Of a stretch of 64,000 bases of DNA, positions 62,481 to 64,000 are shown one piece after another (the stretch's first letter is position 1; each line of letters opens with the position of its first letter). Below the pieces are notes generated by a model that searched no databases, was not told where the DNA came from, and saw only the letters and a program-made list of their open reading frames with translations. Origin of the DNA: Onchocerca volvulus (taxonomy: Eukaryota > Nematoda > Chromadorea > Rhabditida > Onchocercidae); the NCBI GenBank assembly GCA_000499405.2, contig HG738138.1, forward strand, positions 25,141,745 to 25,205,744. Reading direction: 5' to 3'. The translations under genes and the position numbers were made by a program.

Positions 62481-64000
62481 CGATGAAATAAATTATTTAT
62501 TAAATTATACTTACAGGAAAAAAAAAAAAAAGAACGATATTTAAGGGAAAATTCTATTTTGAATAATAATGATACGATGGTATTAGACAAAAAAAAAATG
62601 AAGAAAAAAAGAAAAAGTTGAAAGTAACAAAAATATCGAGACAAATGGGCAAAACGACGACGAATTGATAAGATAAATAGATGGACGAATTGGACGAGAA
62701 TGGAAATGAATGAATGAATAAATGAACGGTTAAAAAAAGGAACTAAAAATTCGGCCATTAAAAAAAAAATCAGAAATAAAATAAATTTTGAAGAAAATTA
62801 AGTTTTTTGAAAAAAAAAAAAAAAGAGAAAAAAGGTTGCTATAAATAGAATTTAATGTAATTTTTTTTTTCAAAGCTATTAAATGATATTGAATTTAATT
62901 GAAATCTCGAAGTATAAATTACTTTTAGCAATATTTAAATTTAGCTGATGCCATGAAGAAAATAATTTTTTATCGATTGATAGAATTGATTGATTAGTAA
63001 GTTCAATTTGATTTAATTTAGATTGATATTTCGAAATAAATGATAAATATATTCTAGCAGGTATTTGATTTATAGTAAATATTTCGAGAAAAATGATTCT
63101 ATCAATATTTGATTAATGTATCAGTTCTTAATGAACAGTTTTTTATCAGCAAATTCTACAACTGTAATTCTAACAGATATTCTCATAATATTAGGATTTG
63201 ATTAAAATTCAGGATCATATCGATCATTAAGATCATAAAATATCATTGATAATTTTGGAAATTATCAATGATATTTTGCAATCTAATGATCAATTCTCAA
63301 TTTTATCCATTTACTAATCAACTGATTCCTTAATAGTTCGAAAGAAACTTTGAAATTTTATTATTTTTATTGGAAACAAATCTTCAAATTGAAGGAAATA
63401 ATGAAAATAATAAAATAAAAGATAAAAAGCTTTTTATAATTAATTTGATTTTTATTCAAAAAAATTCATCTCTCCATCAATAATATTTTAATTTTTTTTT
63501 TTTTTTTTTTAATCTTTAATAAGCCATATAAATCAATTTCAGATTAAATTGTACCTGAATTCCTAATTTTTTTCTTTTTTTTTTTTAACAAAAAATATTT
63601 ATGCCATTATGTTAATTCTTTCATGCCTTCTCAAACTAAGCAGGTTTTTTTTTCATATCCTAAGGGTGAAATTTGAAAAAGTACATTATTTTAATTGGGG
63701 AGATAAAAATAGTATCTTTTGACATTCCAAATTTTCCGATATATCATATATCTTTAATTGATAACTGTTTTTTTATTGAAAAGAATTTTTTGTTTTTGTT
63801 TTTTTTAGTATATTATTACATATTTGAAATGATGATTATTGAAATTTATTAATATAAAAATTTTATTTTTTATTGCAAAATTTTGAAAAAATAAAAAAAA
63901 AAAAACAACCATATATCGTATTATTTTGCATCTTGTATAATAATTTAAAAAATTAAACATTTTCCATATGTATTTGTGCGTAATTTATTTAAAATTTTAC
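62481..64000. other. Non-coding AT-rich end of the window
   Basis: No gene supported. It holds a purine-rich block with CGAATTG/GACGAATTGGACGAG words at 62640-62720, the perfect hairpin at 63237-63277, and T runs. Nothing is cut by the window edge as far as can be seen. Confidence 0.45.
63237..63277. repeat. Perfect 19-bp hairpin with 3-nt loop
   Basis: AAAATATCATTGATAATTT (63237-63255), loop TGG, AAATTATCAATGATATTTT (63259-63277). The outer flanks GATCATTAAGAT and ATCTAATGATC extend the pairing with one bulge, for about 30 paired bases in all. Confidence 0.92.

Overview
This is a eukaryotic, extremely A+T-rich window, full of homopolymer A/T tracts and simple repeats. It most likely comes from a nematode. 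I infer this from short introns ending in TTTTAG or TTTCAG, an acceptor-like TTATTTTAG two bases before an ATG (a possible spliced-leader site), eukaryote-type tRNA-His genes and a metazoan BAH-domain protein. A clade III (spirurid or filarial) parasite would fit the composition, but the window does not prove the species. Coding density is very low.

The best gene is on the minus strand, from 30939 down to 18932. Eight exons join in consistent phase to give a 656-residue protein with a C-terminal BAH domain resembling BAHD1 / winged eye, a chromatin (heterochromatin, Polycomb-type silencing) factor family. Its N-terminal part is disordered and basic and carries a microsatellite-encoded run of 16 threonines. 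Intron 2 is about 6.5 kb. The 3' splice site and start of its exon 6 have been copied into an exact 56-bp tandem array of five units. Each of the four extra copies carries an AG acceptor that would lead to an early stop.

On the plus strand at 5812-6619 lies a small three-exon gene for a secreted cysteine-rich peptide (about 104 residues, 8 Cys after the signal peptide). Between 9245 and 12890 there is a large imperfect palindrome. Each arm carries an identical tRNA-His(GTG) gene, in opposite orientations. Its spacer contains one exon-like coding fragment (11483-11589). Weaker coding candidates are a 61-residue probable tail-anchored protein (16691-16876, minus) and a two-exon secreted-type gene or pseudogene at 46195-46718 that has a frame conflict.

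By region: 1-5.8 kb is non-coding AT-rich sequence; 5.8-6.7 kb is the secreted peptide gene; 6.8-7.3 kb holds two copies of a dispersed repeat; 9.2-12.9 kb is the tRNA palindrome; 14.2-16.2 kb holds tandem repeats, including a 33-bp array nested in a longer one; 16.7 kb is the small membrane ORF; 18.9-30.9 kb is the BAH gene; 31-64 kb is mostly gene desert. The desert contains many separate tandem arrays (periods of about 18, 27, 37, 45, 52, 58, 95, 106 and 200 bp), microsatellites, a MITE-like inverted-repeat element at 45.07-45.30 kb, several perfect hairpins and one 4-N assembly gap. No rRNA, CRISPR, bacterial or viral genes and no autonomous transposase or reverse transcriptase were recognised.
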